5,124 bases of DNA from an uncultured Oscillospiraceae bacterium (GTDB taxonomy: Bacteria; Bacillota; Clostridia; Oscillospirales; Ruminococcaceae): positions 1 to 5,124 of the forward strand of contig CAKSHT010000150.1 in assembly GCA_934457235.1 (NCBI GenBank), in the 5' to 3' direction. The notes under the pieces are model-generated. The model saw nothing but the letters and a program-made list of their open reading frames with translations. It ran no database searches and had not been told where the DNA came from. Position 1 is the first letter of the stretch; the number at the start of each line of letters is the position of its first letter. The position numbers and the translations under genes were made by a program. Shown in pieces: positions 1-5,124 of this stretch.

Positions 1-111
1 AAATCGAGTTTTGCCAATAAGCGAAGCGTAATATTGGCAAAACTGACTGCGCAATCGCACGACAATAATTATGCGGTGTTGCCCAAGAAAAAAATGAAAG
101 GCGGTGCGTGA
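1..111 (+). CDS. Possible 3' end of an upstream gene, cut by the window edge
   Basis: Frame 1 is open from the first base to a TGA at 109-111, giving 36 residues that end in PKKKMKGGA. The stop overlaps the ATG of the ABC ATPase by one base (TGATG), the usual arrangement for translationally coupled genes. In importers of this class the gene before the ATPase is commonly the FecCD-type permease, and a short basic tail would suit the end of a membrane protein. Against this, 36 codons without a stop are not rare by chance, no transmembrane segment is visible, and bases 8-43 are a perfect hairpin that looks more like a repeat than coding sequence. The frame may be a real C-terminus into which a repeat has inserted, or simply intergenic DNA. 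The identity of the gene is not known. Confidence 0.3.
   Translation, partial: KSSFANKRSVILAKLTAQSHDNNYAVLPKKKMKGGA
8..43. repeat. Perfect 12-bp inverted repeat (hairpin), possible dispersed repeat element
   Basis: Arms GTTTTGCCAATA (8-19) and TATTGGCAAAAC (32-43) are exact reverse complements separated by 12 bases. A smaller hairpin, TGCG/CGCA (48-51 and 56-59), follows at once. There is no T-run after the arms on the + strand, so it is a poor intrinsic terminator in that direction. It lies within the open frame preceding the ATPase. It could be a REP-like palindromic element; copies elsewhere in the genome cannot be seen from here. Confidence 0.6.
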
Positions 112-1208
112 TGGACAGAATATTCCTAAAGACTGAAAACCTGTCCGCGGGCTATGGCAGAAAAGTAATTCTGAGCGGCGTAGAGATAACTGCGGAGCGC
201 GGGGAAATAACCACTCTTATCGGACCAAACGGCTGCGGAAAATCCACGCTGCTGCGAACCGCCGCAAAGCAGCTATCTATGCTGTCCGGAGCGGTTTTCA
301 TCGGCGGACAGAGTCTGTCGGATACCGGGATGAACGAGCTTGCAAGGAAACTTTCGATACTGCTGACGGAACGTATCACACCGGAGCTTATGACCTGCCG
401 GGACGTTGTGGAATCCGGGCGGTATCCTTACACCGGGCAGCTCGGTATACTGTCATACATTGACAAAGCGGCAGTTGCCGAAGCGATGAAGCTGACTTCT
501 ACTGCGGAGCTTTCCGAAATGGATTTCAACCGGATAAGCGATGGACAGCGGCAGCGAGTCATGCTGGCACGGGCGATATGCCAACAGCCGGAAATACTGA
601 TACTTGACGAGCCGACGTCCTATCTTGATATCCGGCACAAGCTGGAACTGCTGAACACACTAAAAAAGCTCGTCCGCAAAAAGGATATCGCGGTTCTGAT
701 GTCGCTGCATGAGCTTGATCTGGCGGAGCGCGTTTCAGATAAAATAGTGTGCATCGACGGCGGAAAAGTCGGACGTGTCGGCACTCCTGAGGAGATATTT
801 TCCGGAGGATATATCAGTAAATTGTACGGAATAGGCGGGGAATGCTTCTGCGAAAGCAGCGGCTGTGCGGAGCTTGAAAGACCGTCCGGGAAGCCGGACG
901 TGTTCGTTATATCCGGCGGCGGGAATGCTTCCGGTGTTTTCCGCAGATTGCAGCGCCTGGGCGTACCGTTCGTTACTGGAATTATTCCGGAAAACGACAT
1001 TGATTGTCCAGTTGCGAAAGCGCTCGCTGTGGAAGTGCTGTCCTGTCCGGCGTTCAGCCGTGCACCGGAATCCGCATTGCAGAGGGGTAAAGCGCTTGTC
1101 AGTGAATGCGGACATGTGATATGCTGCACCGGGAGCTGCGGCGAAATGAATCCCGAAAATTCCATGCTGCTGGAATATGCGCAGCAGCTTGGCAAAATAG
1201 AAAGATAA
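111..1208 (+). CDS. FecE-type ABC importer ATPase with a cysteine-rich C-terminal extension
   Basis: This 365-residue protein is the cytoplasmic ATPase of an iron-siderophore, heme or cobalamin class ABC importer (COG1120/FecE-BtuD type). Counting from ATG 111, it shows the A-loop Tyr15, Walker A GPNGCGKST (38-46), the family motif GRYPYTG (104-110), signature ISDGQ (142-146), Walker B EILILDE (161-167), D-loop SYLD (170-173) and switch His200. The usual Q-loop glutamine is absent: the aligned segment LSILLTER has Thr86 there, a variant I recall in some FecE-like proteins. The nucleotide-binding domain ends near 243. Typical family members stop at about 250-270, whereas this one continues for roughly 120 residues with nine cysteines and a GGGNASG turn after a beta-strand. 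The start is ATG 111 (or GTG 108, one codon earlier), with AGGCGG at 99-104 as ribosome site. The gene overlaps the upstream frame by one base and ends 1 base before a terminator. The transported substrate cannot be told from the ATPase alone. Confidence 0.93.
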   Translation: MDRIFLKTENLSAGYGRKVILSGVEITAERGEITTLIGPNGCGKSTLLRTAAKQLSMLSGAVFIGGQSLSDTGMNELARKLSILLTERITPELMTCRDVVESGRYPYTGQLGILSYIDKAAVAEAMKLTSTAELSEMDFNRISDGQRQRVMLARAICQQPEILILDEPTSYLDIRHKLELLNTLKKLVRKKDIAVLMSLHELDLAERVSDKIVCIDGGKVGRVGTPEEIFSGGYISKLYGIGGECFCESSGCAELERPSGKPDVFVISGGGNASGVFRRLQRLGVPFVTGIIPENDIDCPVAKALAVEVLSCPAFSRAPESALQRGKALVSECGHVICCTGSCGEMNPENSMLLEYAQQLGKIER

Positions 1209-1209
1209 A

Positions 1210-1242
1210 AAGTGCTGTCCGTCCGGGCAGCACTTCACTTTT
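1210..1242. terminator. Bidirectional intrinsic terminator between convergent genes
   Basis: An 11-bp stem (1210-1220 with 1225-1235, one T-G wobble) closes a 4-base GTCC loop directly after the ATPase stop. On the + strand it is followed by CACTTTT. On the - strand it is followed by TTTTTATCTTT, so it can also end transcripts of the ATC-hydrolase-like gene arriving from the right. The stem core GTGCTG/CAGCAC is shared with the terminator at 4429-4464. Confidence 0.85.
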
Positions 1243-1252
1243 AGAGCGTATT

Positions 1253-1885
1253 TTACTTTTTGCGCTTGTATCCGCAGTCGCAGTACGGACCGCCGGAAGC
1301 CAGCGTATATTCCCGGACGAAATCGGCGGTTTCTCCTGCTTCCGCCATCGTGTAGTCAAGACGGCACATAGCGGGAGCCAGGTCGTAAAGTCCCAGTTCT
1401 TTCATCAGCACGCAAATTCCGCAGCGTGTGAAACGCGCTTCGTAGCCGCTTCCGTTTTCATAGGGATACAGCTCCATGTTCCAGGAGTAAGGATTGCGGT
1501 CGGCGGCTTTCAGAGCGGCGGTCTGTTCCATTCCCTCCAGGTCCTTTGGAGTGAACTTCTTTTTTCCGCTCTTGCGGCAGAACCAGTGCATTAGTGGCGT
1601 CATCATGGATTTTGCGTAGTATTCAGTAAGCGGCTCGGTTTTCGGCCGCTCCGGCATATGCAGAATAAACGCACCGAGCATTGCGGCGTTCACCAGATTC
1701 ATTTTGAAGCGGTCTTTCTTTTCAAATTCCGGCAGTCTTTCGATGATACTGCGGTATTCCTTCTTTGCCGCTGATGTTACTGATTTCGCGGTGCTCTTGT
1801 CCAGACCAAAAGTTTCGGTCAGATTCTTCCGGAACGAGCCCGAAAACAAGAGCCACATTCCAAATGGCATTCCTGCGTATTTCAT
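1253..1885 (-). CDS. L-2-amino-thiazoline-4-carboxylate (ATC) hydrolase-family protein
   Basis: This 210-residue soluble protein has no signal peptide. Its C-terminal half matches my memory of the ATC hydrolase family (Pfam ATC_hydrolase): a cysteine pair in RCGIC (154-158), MCRLDYTMAEAG (173-184), and a closing TLASGGPYCDCGY (194-206). Six cysteines or acidic residues (C155, C158, C174, D177, C202, C204) form the conserved-looking core. The founding enzyme opens the thiazoline ring on the route from DL-ATC to L-cysteine in Pseudomonas, but most Firmicute members have no tested function, so the substrate here is unknown. The N-terminal 100 residues are helical-looking and less distinctive. 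The start is ATG at 1885 (reverse), with GAGG (1894-1897) 8 bases upstream. It is transcribed alone from the promoter at 1962-1990, with a metal-operator-like palindrome in its leader, and converges on the ABC ATPase gene. Confidence 0.75.
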   Translation of the reverse strand: MKYAGMPFGMWLLFSGSFRKNLTETFGLDKSTAKSVTSAAKKEYRSIIERLPEFEKKDRFKMNLVNAAMLGAFILHMPERPKTEPLTEYYAKSMMTPLMHWFCRKSGKKKFTPKDLEGMEQTAALKAADRNPYSWNMELYPYENGSGYEARFTRCGICVLMKELGLYDLAPAMCRLDYTMAEAGETADFVREYTLASGGPYCDCGYKRKK

Positions 1886-1913
1886 TTTCTAAACCTCGCT
1901 TATGCTGTATCTT

Positions 1914-1935
1914 TAAGTTAGGCAAAGCTAACTTA
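1914..1935. promoter_or_regulatory. Palindromic operator candidate, DtxR/MntR (metal-responsive) like
   Basis: TAAGTTAG (1914-1921) and CTAACTTA (1928-1935) are perfect 8-bp inverted arms around GCAAAG. Arms containing TTAG/CTAA recall the operators of the DtxR/IdeR/MntR family, whose IdeR consensus is built from TTAGG and CCTAA half-sites, though the 6-base centre here is wider than the IdeR core. The site lies about 27 bases downstream of the -10 box of the leftward promoter, so a bound repressor would block early elongation. It could instead be an RNA hairpin in the 5' leader. The regulator assignment is inference. Confidence 0.5.
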
Positions 1936-1961
1936 TGCAGATAAAAAACCTTACATTTTTT

Positions 1962-1990
1962 ATTATAGCACGGAATCCGACAAATTTCAA
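1962..1990 (-). promoter_or_regulatory. SigA-type promoter for the ATC-hydrolase-like gene
   Basis: On the minus strand, TTGAAA (1985-1990) lies 17 bases before a perfect TATAAT (1962-1967). Transcription would begin near 1955, giving a leader of about 70 bases that contains the palindrome at 1914-1935 and the GAGG ribosome site. Confidence 0.8.
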
Positions 1991-2062
1991 TAGGTCTGGG
2001 CTTATATAAGTACAGTATTAACAGTAGAGCGGAAAATTGTGAATGAAATACAATAAAACCAA

Positions 2063-2091
2063 TTGACAAAAAGGGTAAATTGTGATATCAT
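2063..2091 (+). promoter_or_regulatory. Strong extended -10 promoter for the DUF4867 gene
   Basis: Consensus TTGACA (2063-2068), a 17-base spacer and TATCAT (2086-2091), with an extended -10 TG at 2083-2084. Transcription would begin near 2098, leaving a short leader with the ribosome site AAAGGA (2108-2113). A 9-bp direct repeat AAATTGTGA occurs at 2034-2042 and 2077-2085, the second copy sitting between the -35 and -10 boxes. The region between this promoter and the divergent one (1991-2062) also holds a palindrome CTTATATAAG (2001-2010) and a doubled ACAGTA (2012-2017, 2021-2026), and no visible gene. Confidence 0.85.
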
Positions 2092-2124
2092 CTAAATATC
2101 AACTATGAAAGGACACTATAAAAT

Positions 2125-2763
2125 ATGAAGATCTATTCAGTTATGGATAAGGAATTCGCTCCCTATGGAAAGGTGCTCGGCGGTTACGACACTGACAGCC
2201 TTATGAAAGCGCTTGACGAAACAACGCCTCTGCCAGATGGCGTGGAGTACGTTATGAGCGAGGCTTCCCTCGAATGTACCGAGGTGTTCGGACAGCTCCA
2301 GAACAATGCGTATGGCGGTATGCCGATACAGCTTGGCTGGTGCAACGGTCACAATACAAAGCTGAACTGCCTTGAATATCATCGCGACAGCGAGATCAAC
2401 ATCGGCGTACGCGATTTTATTCTACTGGTAGCCAAGGCTGACGACATCGTTGACGGAAAACTCGACACTTCAAAGGTCAAGGCGTTCAGAGCAGGCGCGG
2501 GTCAGGTCGTTGAGGTCTATGCGACGACGCTGCATTATGCGCCGTGCAGCGCAAAGAAGTCGGAGGGCTTCAAGGTAGTTATCGCGCTCCCCAAGGGAAC
2601 CAACGGCGCGATGCCCAACATAACTGCAAAGAACGAAGAGGATAAGTGGCTCAGAGCATGTAACAAGTGGCTCCTTGCGCATAAAGACGCCAGCGAGGCA
2701 GGCGATGGTGCTTATATAGGACTTACAGGCGATAACATAGATATCGCGGCTGATGTTGACTGA
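2125..2763 (+). CDS. DUF4867 family protein, cupin-like, function unknown
   Basis: This 212-residue soluble protein matches my memory of DUF4867, a family common in Clostridia with no assigned reaction. The N-terminal EFAPYGKVL (10-18) resembles the opening of ureidoglycolate lyase (AllA), a cupin enzyme. The centre is the most family-like part: NAYGGMPIQLGWCNGHNTK (61-79), then CLEYHRDSEINI (82-93), and later AGAGQVVEVYATTLHYAPC (123-141) and LPKGTN (155-160). His86, Glu90 and His137 are spaced like the two metal-binding motifs of a cupin barrel, with His76 and Glu84 as further candidates; this is inference from spacing only. The start is ATG 2125, with AAAGGA at 2108-2113 (11-base gap, slightly long). 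It has its own strong promoter and hairpin terminator, so it is probably monocistronic and well expressed. A small-molecule isomerase or lyase role is plausible but not shown. Confidence 0.85.
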   Translation: MKIYSVMDKEFAPYGKVLGGYDTDSLMKALDETTPLPDGVEYVMSEASLECTEVFGQLQNNAYGGMPIQLGWCNGHNTKLNCLEYHRDSEINIGVRDFILLVAKADDIVDGKLDTSKVKAFRAGAGQVVEVYATTLHYAPCSAKKSEGFKVVIALPKGTNGAMPNITAKNEEDKWLRACNKWLLAHKDASEAGDGAYIGLTGDNIDIAADVD

Positions 2764-2776
2764 TCCATAGCGTTCA

Positions 2777-2808
2777 CCCCCGGAATTGAAATTCCGGGGG
2801 CAATTTAT
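2777..2808 (+). terminator. Hairpin terminator after the DUF4867 gene
   Basis: A perfect, GC-rich 10-bp stem, CCCCCGGAAT (2777-2786) with ATTCCGGGGG (2791-2800), closes a TGAA tetraloop 13 bases after the stop. The following T-tract is weak (CAATTTAT), so termination may be partial, but the stem is very stable. Confidence 0.8.
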
Positions 2809-2856
2809 ACATTATCGAATGTTTTGTGAATTAACTGACATTTTTGACAAAATCGC

Positions 2857-2885
2857 TTGACAATGATGAAAATAAAAAGTATCAT
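2857..2885 (+). promoter_or_regulatory. Distal promoter candidate for the NSS transporter
   Basis: TTGACA (2857-2862), a 17-base spacer and TATCAT (2880-2885): the same boxes and spacing as the DUF4867 promoter. Two more TGACA words lie just upstream (2836-2840, 2845-2849) and an inverted TGTCA follows (2901-2905). It would give a leader of about 160 bases. Confidence 0.7.
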
Positions 2886-2897
2886 AGTAGTAATAGT

Positions 2898-2926
2898 TTG
2901 TGTCAATCAATAAGGTCTGTTAGAAT
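2898..2926 (+). promoter_or_regulatory. Proximal promoter candidate for the NSS transporter
   Basis: TTGTGT (2898-2903), a 17-base spacer and TAGAAT (2921-2926), preceded by an extended -10 TG at 2918-2919. This would give a leader of about 120 bases. The leader (2930-3051) holds two very short reading frames and a direct repeat TTCCGAAT (2942-2949, 2968-2975); I see no riboswitch or T-box that I recognise. Confidence 0.55.
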
Positions 2927-3051
2927 ACTATATTATTTTTGTTCCGAATGAGTACTGCAAAAGGACTTCCGAATATATGTGAAAACCGCGGAGTGTTTTG
3001 AGATGACCGGAGTAGAAAAATAAGTATCATCACAAAACGACGGAGGTTTTT

Positions 3052-4425
3052 ATGAGCAGAGAGAAACTCGGAAGCAGGCTGGGATTTATTTTGTTGAGTG
3101 CCGGCTGCGCCATCGGTATAGGCAATGTGTGGAAGTTTCCGTACATAGTAGGACAGAACGGCGGAGGACTGTTTGTTCTGATTTATCTTGTGTTCCTTGC
3201 ATTGCTTGGAATTCCGGTGCTGACCATGGAGTTTGCGGTGGGACGCGCCGCCCAGAAAAGCCCGGTACGCATGTACCAGCAGATTGAGCCAAAGGGAACG
3301 AAGTGGCATATCCACGGAACAGTCGCAATGCTCGGCAGCTACCTTCTGCTGATGTTTTATTCGACGGTTGCAGGCTGGATGGTGCGTTACTTCTTTTCCA
3401 CCGCGACCGGAGAACTTGCAGGGCTGGATTCCGCAGGAGTAGCGGCGCATTTCAACAGTGTACTTGCTGACCCGGTGTTAATGATACTGTTCCTTGCAAT
3501 TGTGATCGGAATAGCGGTGCTGGTGTGCTCCATTGGTCTGAAAAATGGACTGGAGCGTGTTACGAAGGTCATGATGGTGGCGCTCCTCGTAATAATGATA
3601 GTGCTGGCGGTAAACAGCTTCTTTATGCCCGGCGGCGAGGAGGGAATCAAGTTCTACCTTATGCCCAATTTTGAAGAAATAAAGACGCTTGGTATCGGAA
3701 ATATAATCGTGAACGCCATGAACCAGGCATTCTTTACTCTCAGTCTTGGCATGGGAGCGATGGCAATTTTCGGCAGCTACATCGGAAAGGAACGTTCGCT
3801 TCTCGGCGAGTCAGTGAATGTCGCTCTGCTGGATACTTTTGTGGCTTTGTGTTCGGGACTTGTTATTTTTCCGGCGTGCTTCGCATACGGCGTTGATGTT
3901 GACAGCGGTCCCAGTCTAATTTTCATCACTCTGCCGAACATTTTCAATAACATTCCGGTCGGACGTCTGTGGGGGAGCCTGTTCTTCGTGTTTATGTCAT
4001 TCGCGGCGCTTTCCACAGTTCTTGCGGTATTTGAGGAGATCACGGCATGCGTTGAGGACCTGACCGGGTGGGGCAGGAAAAAGGCGTGCGTATTCAATGG
4101 AGTTATCCTGTTCGTGATGTCGATACCGTGTATTCTGGGATTCAATGTGCTGAGCTTTATCCAGCCCATGGGTGATGGGACCAGCATAATGGACCTTGAG
4201 GATTTCATTGTAAGCAATCTGATACTTCCGCTCGGTTCGCTGTCGCTTATCCTATTCTGTGTTACGAAAAAGGGCTGGGGCTGGGATAACTACACCAACG
4301 AAGTGAACACTGGCAAGGGTCTGAAGCTGAAGAATTTCATGAAAGGATACATAACCTATATCCTCCCGGTGATGGTTATAGTGGTTTTTGCAATCGGCAT
4401 TATACGGACGTTTGTCAAGGCGTGA
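3052..4425 (+). CDS. NSS-family sodium-dependent amino-acid transporter (11-helix bacterial type)
   Basis: This 457-residue membrane protein belongs to the neurotransmitter:sodium symporter family (LeuT, Tyt1, MhsT). It couples inward Na+ movement to uptake of an amino acid or related compound across the cytoplasmic membrane. Helix 1 carries GIGNVWKFPY (22-31) followed by GQNGGG (34-39). Helix 6 carries the unwound-segment motif FFTLSLGMG (227-235), and helix 8 carries SFAALST (316-322). By alignment to LeuT, A20, N25 and T229 match sodium site 1 and G18, I21, A318, S321 and T322 match sodium site 2. Lys28 replaces LeuT Arg30, a conservative change I have seen in bacterial members. The last hydrophobic segment (about 432-453) gives 11 helices rather than 12, as in Tyt1 and MhsT. 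The start is ATG 3052, with GGAGG (3042-3046) 5 bases before. The substrate is not predictable from these motifs. It ends at a bidirectional terminator facing the reductase gene. Confidence 0.93.
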   Translation: MSREKLGSRLGFILLSAGCAIGIGNVWKFPYIVGQNGGGLFVLIYLVFLALLGIPVLTMEFAVGRAAQKSPVRMYQQIEPKGTKWHIHGTVAMLGSYLLLMFYSTVAGWMVRYFFSTATGELAGLDSAGVAAHFNSVLADPVLMILFLAIVIGIAVLVCSIGLKNGLERVTKVMMVALLVIMIVLAVNSFFMPGGEEGIKFYLMPNFEEIKTLGIGNIIVNAMNQAFFTLSLGMGAMAIFGSYIGKERSLLGESVNVALLDTFVALCSGLVIFPACFAYGVDVDSGPSLIFITLPNIFNNIPVGRLWGSLFFVFMSFAALSTVLAVFEEITACVEDLTGWGRKKACVFNGVILFVMSIPCILGFNVLSFIQPMGDGTSIMDLEDFIVSNLILPLGSLSLILFCVTKKGWGWDNYTNEVNTGKGLKLKNFMKGYITYILPVMVIVVFAIGIIRTFVKA

Positions 4426-4428
4426 TAC

Positions 4429-4464
4429 AAAAAATGTGCTGCCATTCAGACAGCACATTTTTTT
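4429..4464. terminator. Bidirectional intrinsic terminator between the transporter and reductase genes
   Basis: The stem TGTGCTG (4435-4441) with CAGCACA (4451-4457) is extended by A-T pairs from the flanking A-run (4429-4434) and T-run (4458-4464), with a loop of 9 bases. Seven T residues follow on the + strand and six on the - strand, so it serves both convergent genes. Confidence 0.92.
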
Positions 4465-4466
4465 AA

Positions 4467-5124
4467 TCATTTTGCACTTGCAGTCCGTCCTGTTTCGTTC
4501 GAATAGTTGAACAGACCGTCGTTCTTTTCCTCCAGTGCCTTTATCATATGAAACGTATATTCATTGTACGGCGTGGGGATACCTAGTTCCTTTCCGAGCC
4601 GCATAAGCACGCCGGAGAACATGTCGATCTCCGTGTGCCGCCCGGCGTCCAGATCCTGGAGAGTGGAATAACGTGCTGCGCGCGGAACCGCGCTCCCGCG
4701 GGTTGACGACGCGTCCGCTTTGCTGATGTCGATTCCCTTGGCGGCGGCTATTGCTTCAAGCTCGCTGCGAAGCCCGGTGCTTATCGACTGCATGTGAATG
4801 CTGTCCTGATAGCAGCCGACCCCTGCACCGAGTATCGCCTGCGGGAGATTGTTGCACACGTTCAGCCGGAATTTGCTCCATATCTCCTCGCGAATGAATT
4901 CTGTATGCCGGAAGTGTATGCCGGTCCCTGCGAAAAGTCTGTCGATGGCAAGCACACGCTCGCTTTCAAAAGGAGCGCTTACTTCTCCGTAAACTATGCC
5001 GATAGTAGTTTCCGGGTCAAAGTGATATCCGCTGCTTTCCCGGTGGGAAGCCACCTTGATGAGCGAATATATCACATGCTTTCCGCCGACAGCTCCGGAT
5101 ATTATCTCCTCGCTGTCAACGCCG
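4467..5124 (-). CDS. Ketopantoate reductase (ApbA/PanE) family protein, 5' end outside the window
   Basis: The frame is open from the right edge to TGA at 4467-4469, giving 218 residues of a family that is usually about 300 long, so roughly the first 90 residues (the NADP-binding GxGxxG region) are missing. The visible part begins GVDSEEII, the end of the typical QNG segment. A GTG at 5075 is internal and not the start. The all-helical substrate domain shows WSKFRLNVCNN (fragment residues 82-92), whose K84, N88 and N92 match the catalytic Lys176, Asn180 and Asn184 of E. coli PanE. YSTLQDLDAGRHTEID (152-167) carries the equivalents of Ser244 and Glu256. These enzymes reduce 2-dehydropantoate to pantoate with NADPH for coenzyme A synthesis. 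Clostridia carry several paralogues of uncertain substrate, so the PanE role itself is not certain. It is convergent with the transporter. Confidence 0.88.
   Translation of the reverse strand, partial: GVDSEEIISGAVGGKHVIYSLIKVASHRESSGYHFDPETTIGIVYGEVSAPFESERVLAIDRLFAGTGIHFRHTEFIREEIWSKFRLNVCNNLPQAILGAGVGCYQDSIHMQSISTGLRSELEAIAAAKGIDISKADASSTRGSAVPRAARYSTLQDLDAGRHTEIDMFSGVLMRLGKELGIPTPYNEYTFHMIKALEEKNDGLFNYSNETGRTASAK

Noticed and set aside
620..1195. 191-codon open frame on the minus strand, and an overlapping 167-codon frame at 735-1238
   Set aside because: Both lie antisense to the clearly conserved ABC ATPase and its tail, have no ribosome site or recognisable family, and their low-complexity Ser/Pro/Arg content is typical of shadow frames.
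1106..1594. 162-codon open frame on the plus strand
   Set aside because: It spans the terminator and the antisense of the ATC-hydrolase-like gene; the composition is not protein-like and no family is recognisable.
2863..2913. Hydrophobic 16-residue micro-ORF (starts MMKIKSIIVVIVCVNQ), resembling a small membrane toxin
   Set aside because: There is no ribosome site, and it coincides with the -35/-10 region of a promoter that would not transcribe it fully.
2927..3051. Riboswitch or T-box in the 120-base transporter leader
   Set aside because: I found no conserved T-box sequence, no recognisable riboswitch core and no terminator/antiterminator pair; the only structure is a weak AAAAC/GTTTT pairing.
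2920..3450. 176-codon open frame on the minus strand
   Set aside because: It is antisense to the transporter's first helices and runs across its promoter; no ribosome site or homology is apparent.
4467..5075. Reading the reductase as a complete 202-residue protein starting at GTG 5075
   Set aside because: The frame continues upstream to the window edge with family-like residues (GVDSEEII), so the GTG is an internal valine codon and the gene is truncated only by the window.
1..5124. CRISPR array, tRNA, rRNA, insertion sequence or prophage genes
   Set aside because: No regularly spaced repeats, cloverleaf-like sequence, transposase motifs or phage proteins are visible on either strand.

Overview
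The window reads as ordinary chromosome of a low-to-middle GC Firmicute, most likely a gut Clostridia of the Ruminococcus/Oscillospiraceae type. This is inferred from base composition (about half GC by eye), strong AGGAGG-type ribosome sites, SigA-like promoters with 17-bp spacers, and gene families (DUF4867, ATC-hydrolase-like, 11-helix NSS transporter) that I associate with those bacteria. No rRNA, tRNA, CRISPR array, transposase or phage gene was seen.

Layout: (1) Bases 1-111 are an open frame running in from the left edge, carrying a perfect 12-bp inverted repeat. It ends in a TGATG overlap with the next gene. (2) 111-1208 (+) is the ATPase of an iron-siderophore/heme/cobalamin-type ABC importer, with a cysteine-rich C-terminal extension of about 120 residues. 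(3) 1253-1885 (-) is an L-2-amino-thiazoline-4-carboxylate (ATC) hydrolase-family protein, convergent with the ATPase and separated from it by a bidirectional terminator. Its promoter is followed by an 8-bp-arm palindrome resembling a DtxR/MntR-family metal operator. (4) 2125-2763 (+) is a DUF4867 cupin-like protein with a near-consensus extended -10 promoter and its own hairpin terminator. (5) 3052-4425 (+) is an NSS-family sodium-coupled amino-acid transporter behind a leader with two candidate promoters. (6) 4467-5124 (-) is the C-terminal part of a ketopantoate-reductase-family protein that runs off the right edge. It is convergent with the transporter and shares a bidirectional terminator with it.

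The genes are mostly single transcription units rather than one operon. The clearest functional link is metal uptake on the left: a FecE-like ATPase, probably translationally coupled to something upstream, lies next to a gene that may be under metal-dependent control. The transporter, the cupin-like protein and the reductase have no demonstrable shared pathway.

The features most worth a second look are the ATPase's C-terminal extension together with its missing Q-loop glutamine, the metal-operator-like palindrome at 1914-1935, the hairpin repeat inside the reading frame at the left edge, and the shared stem core of the two convergent-gene terminators. I did not find a convincing wholly new multi-gene system.
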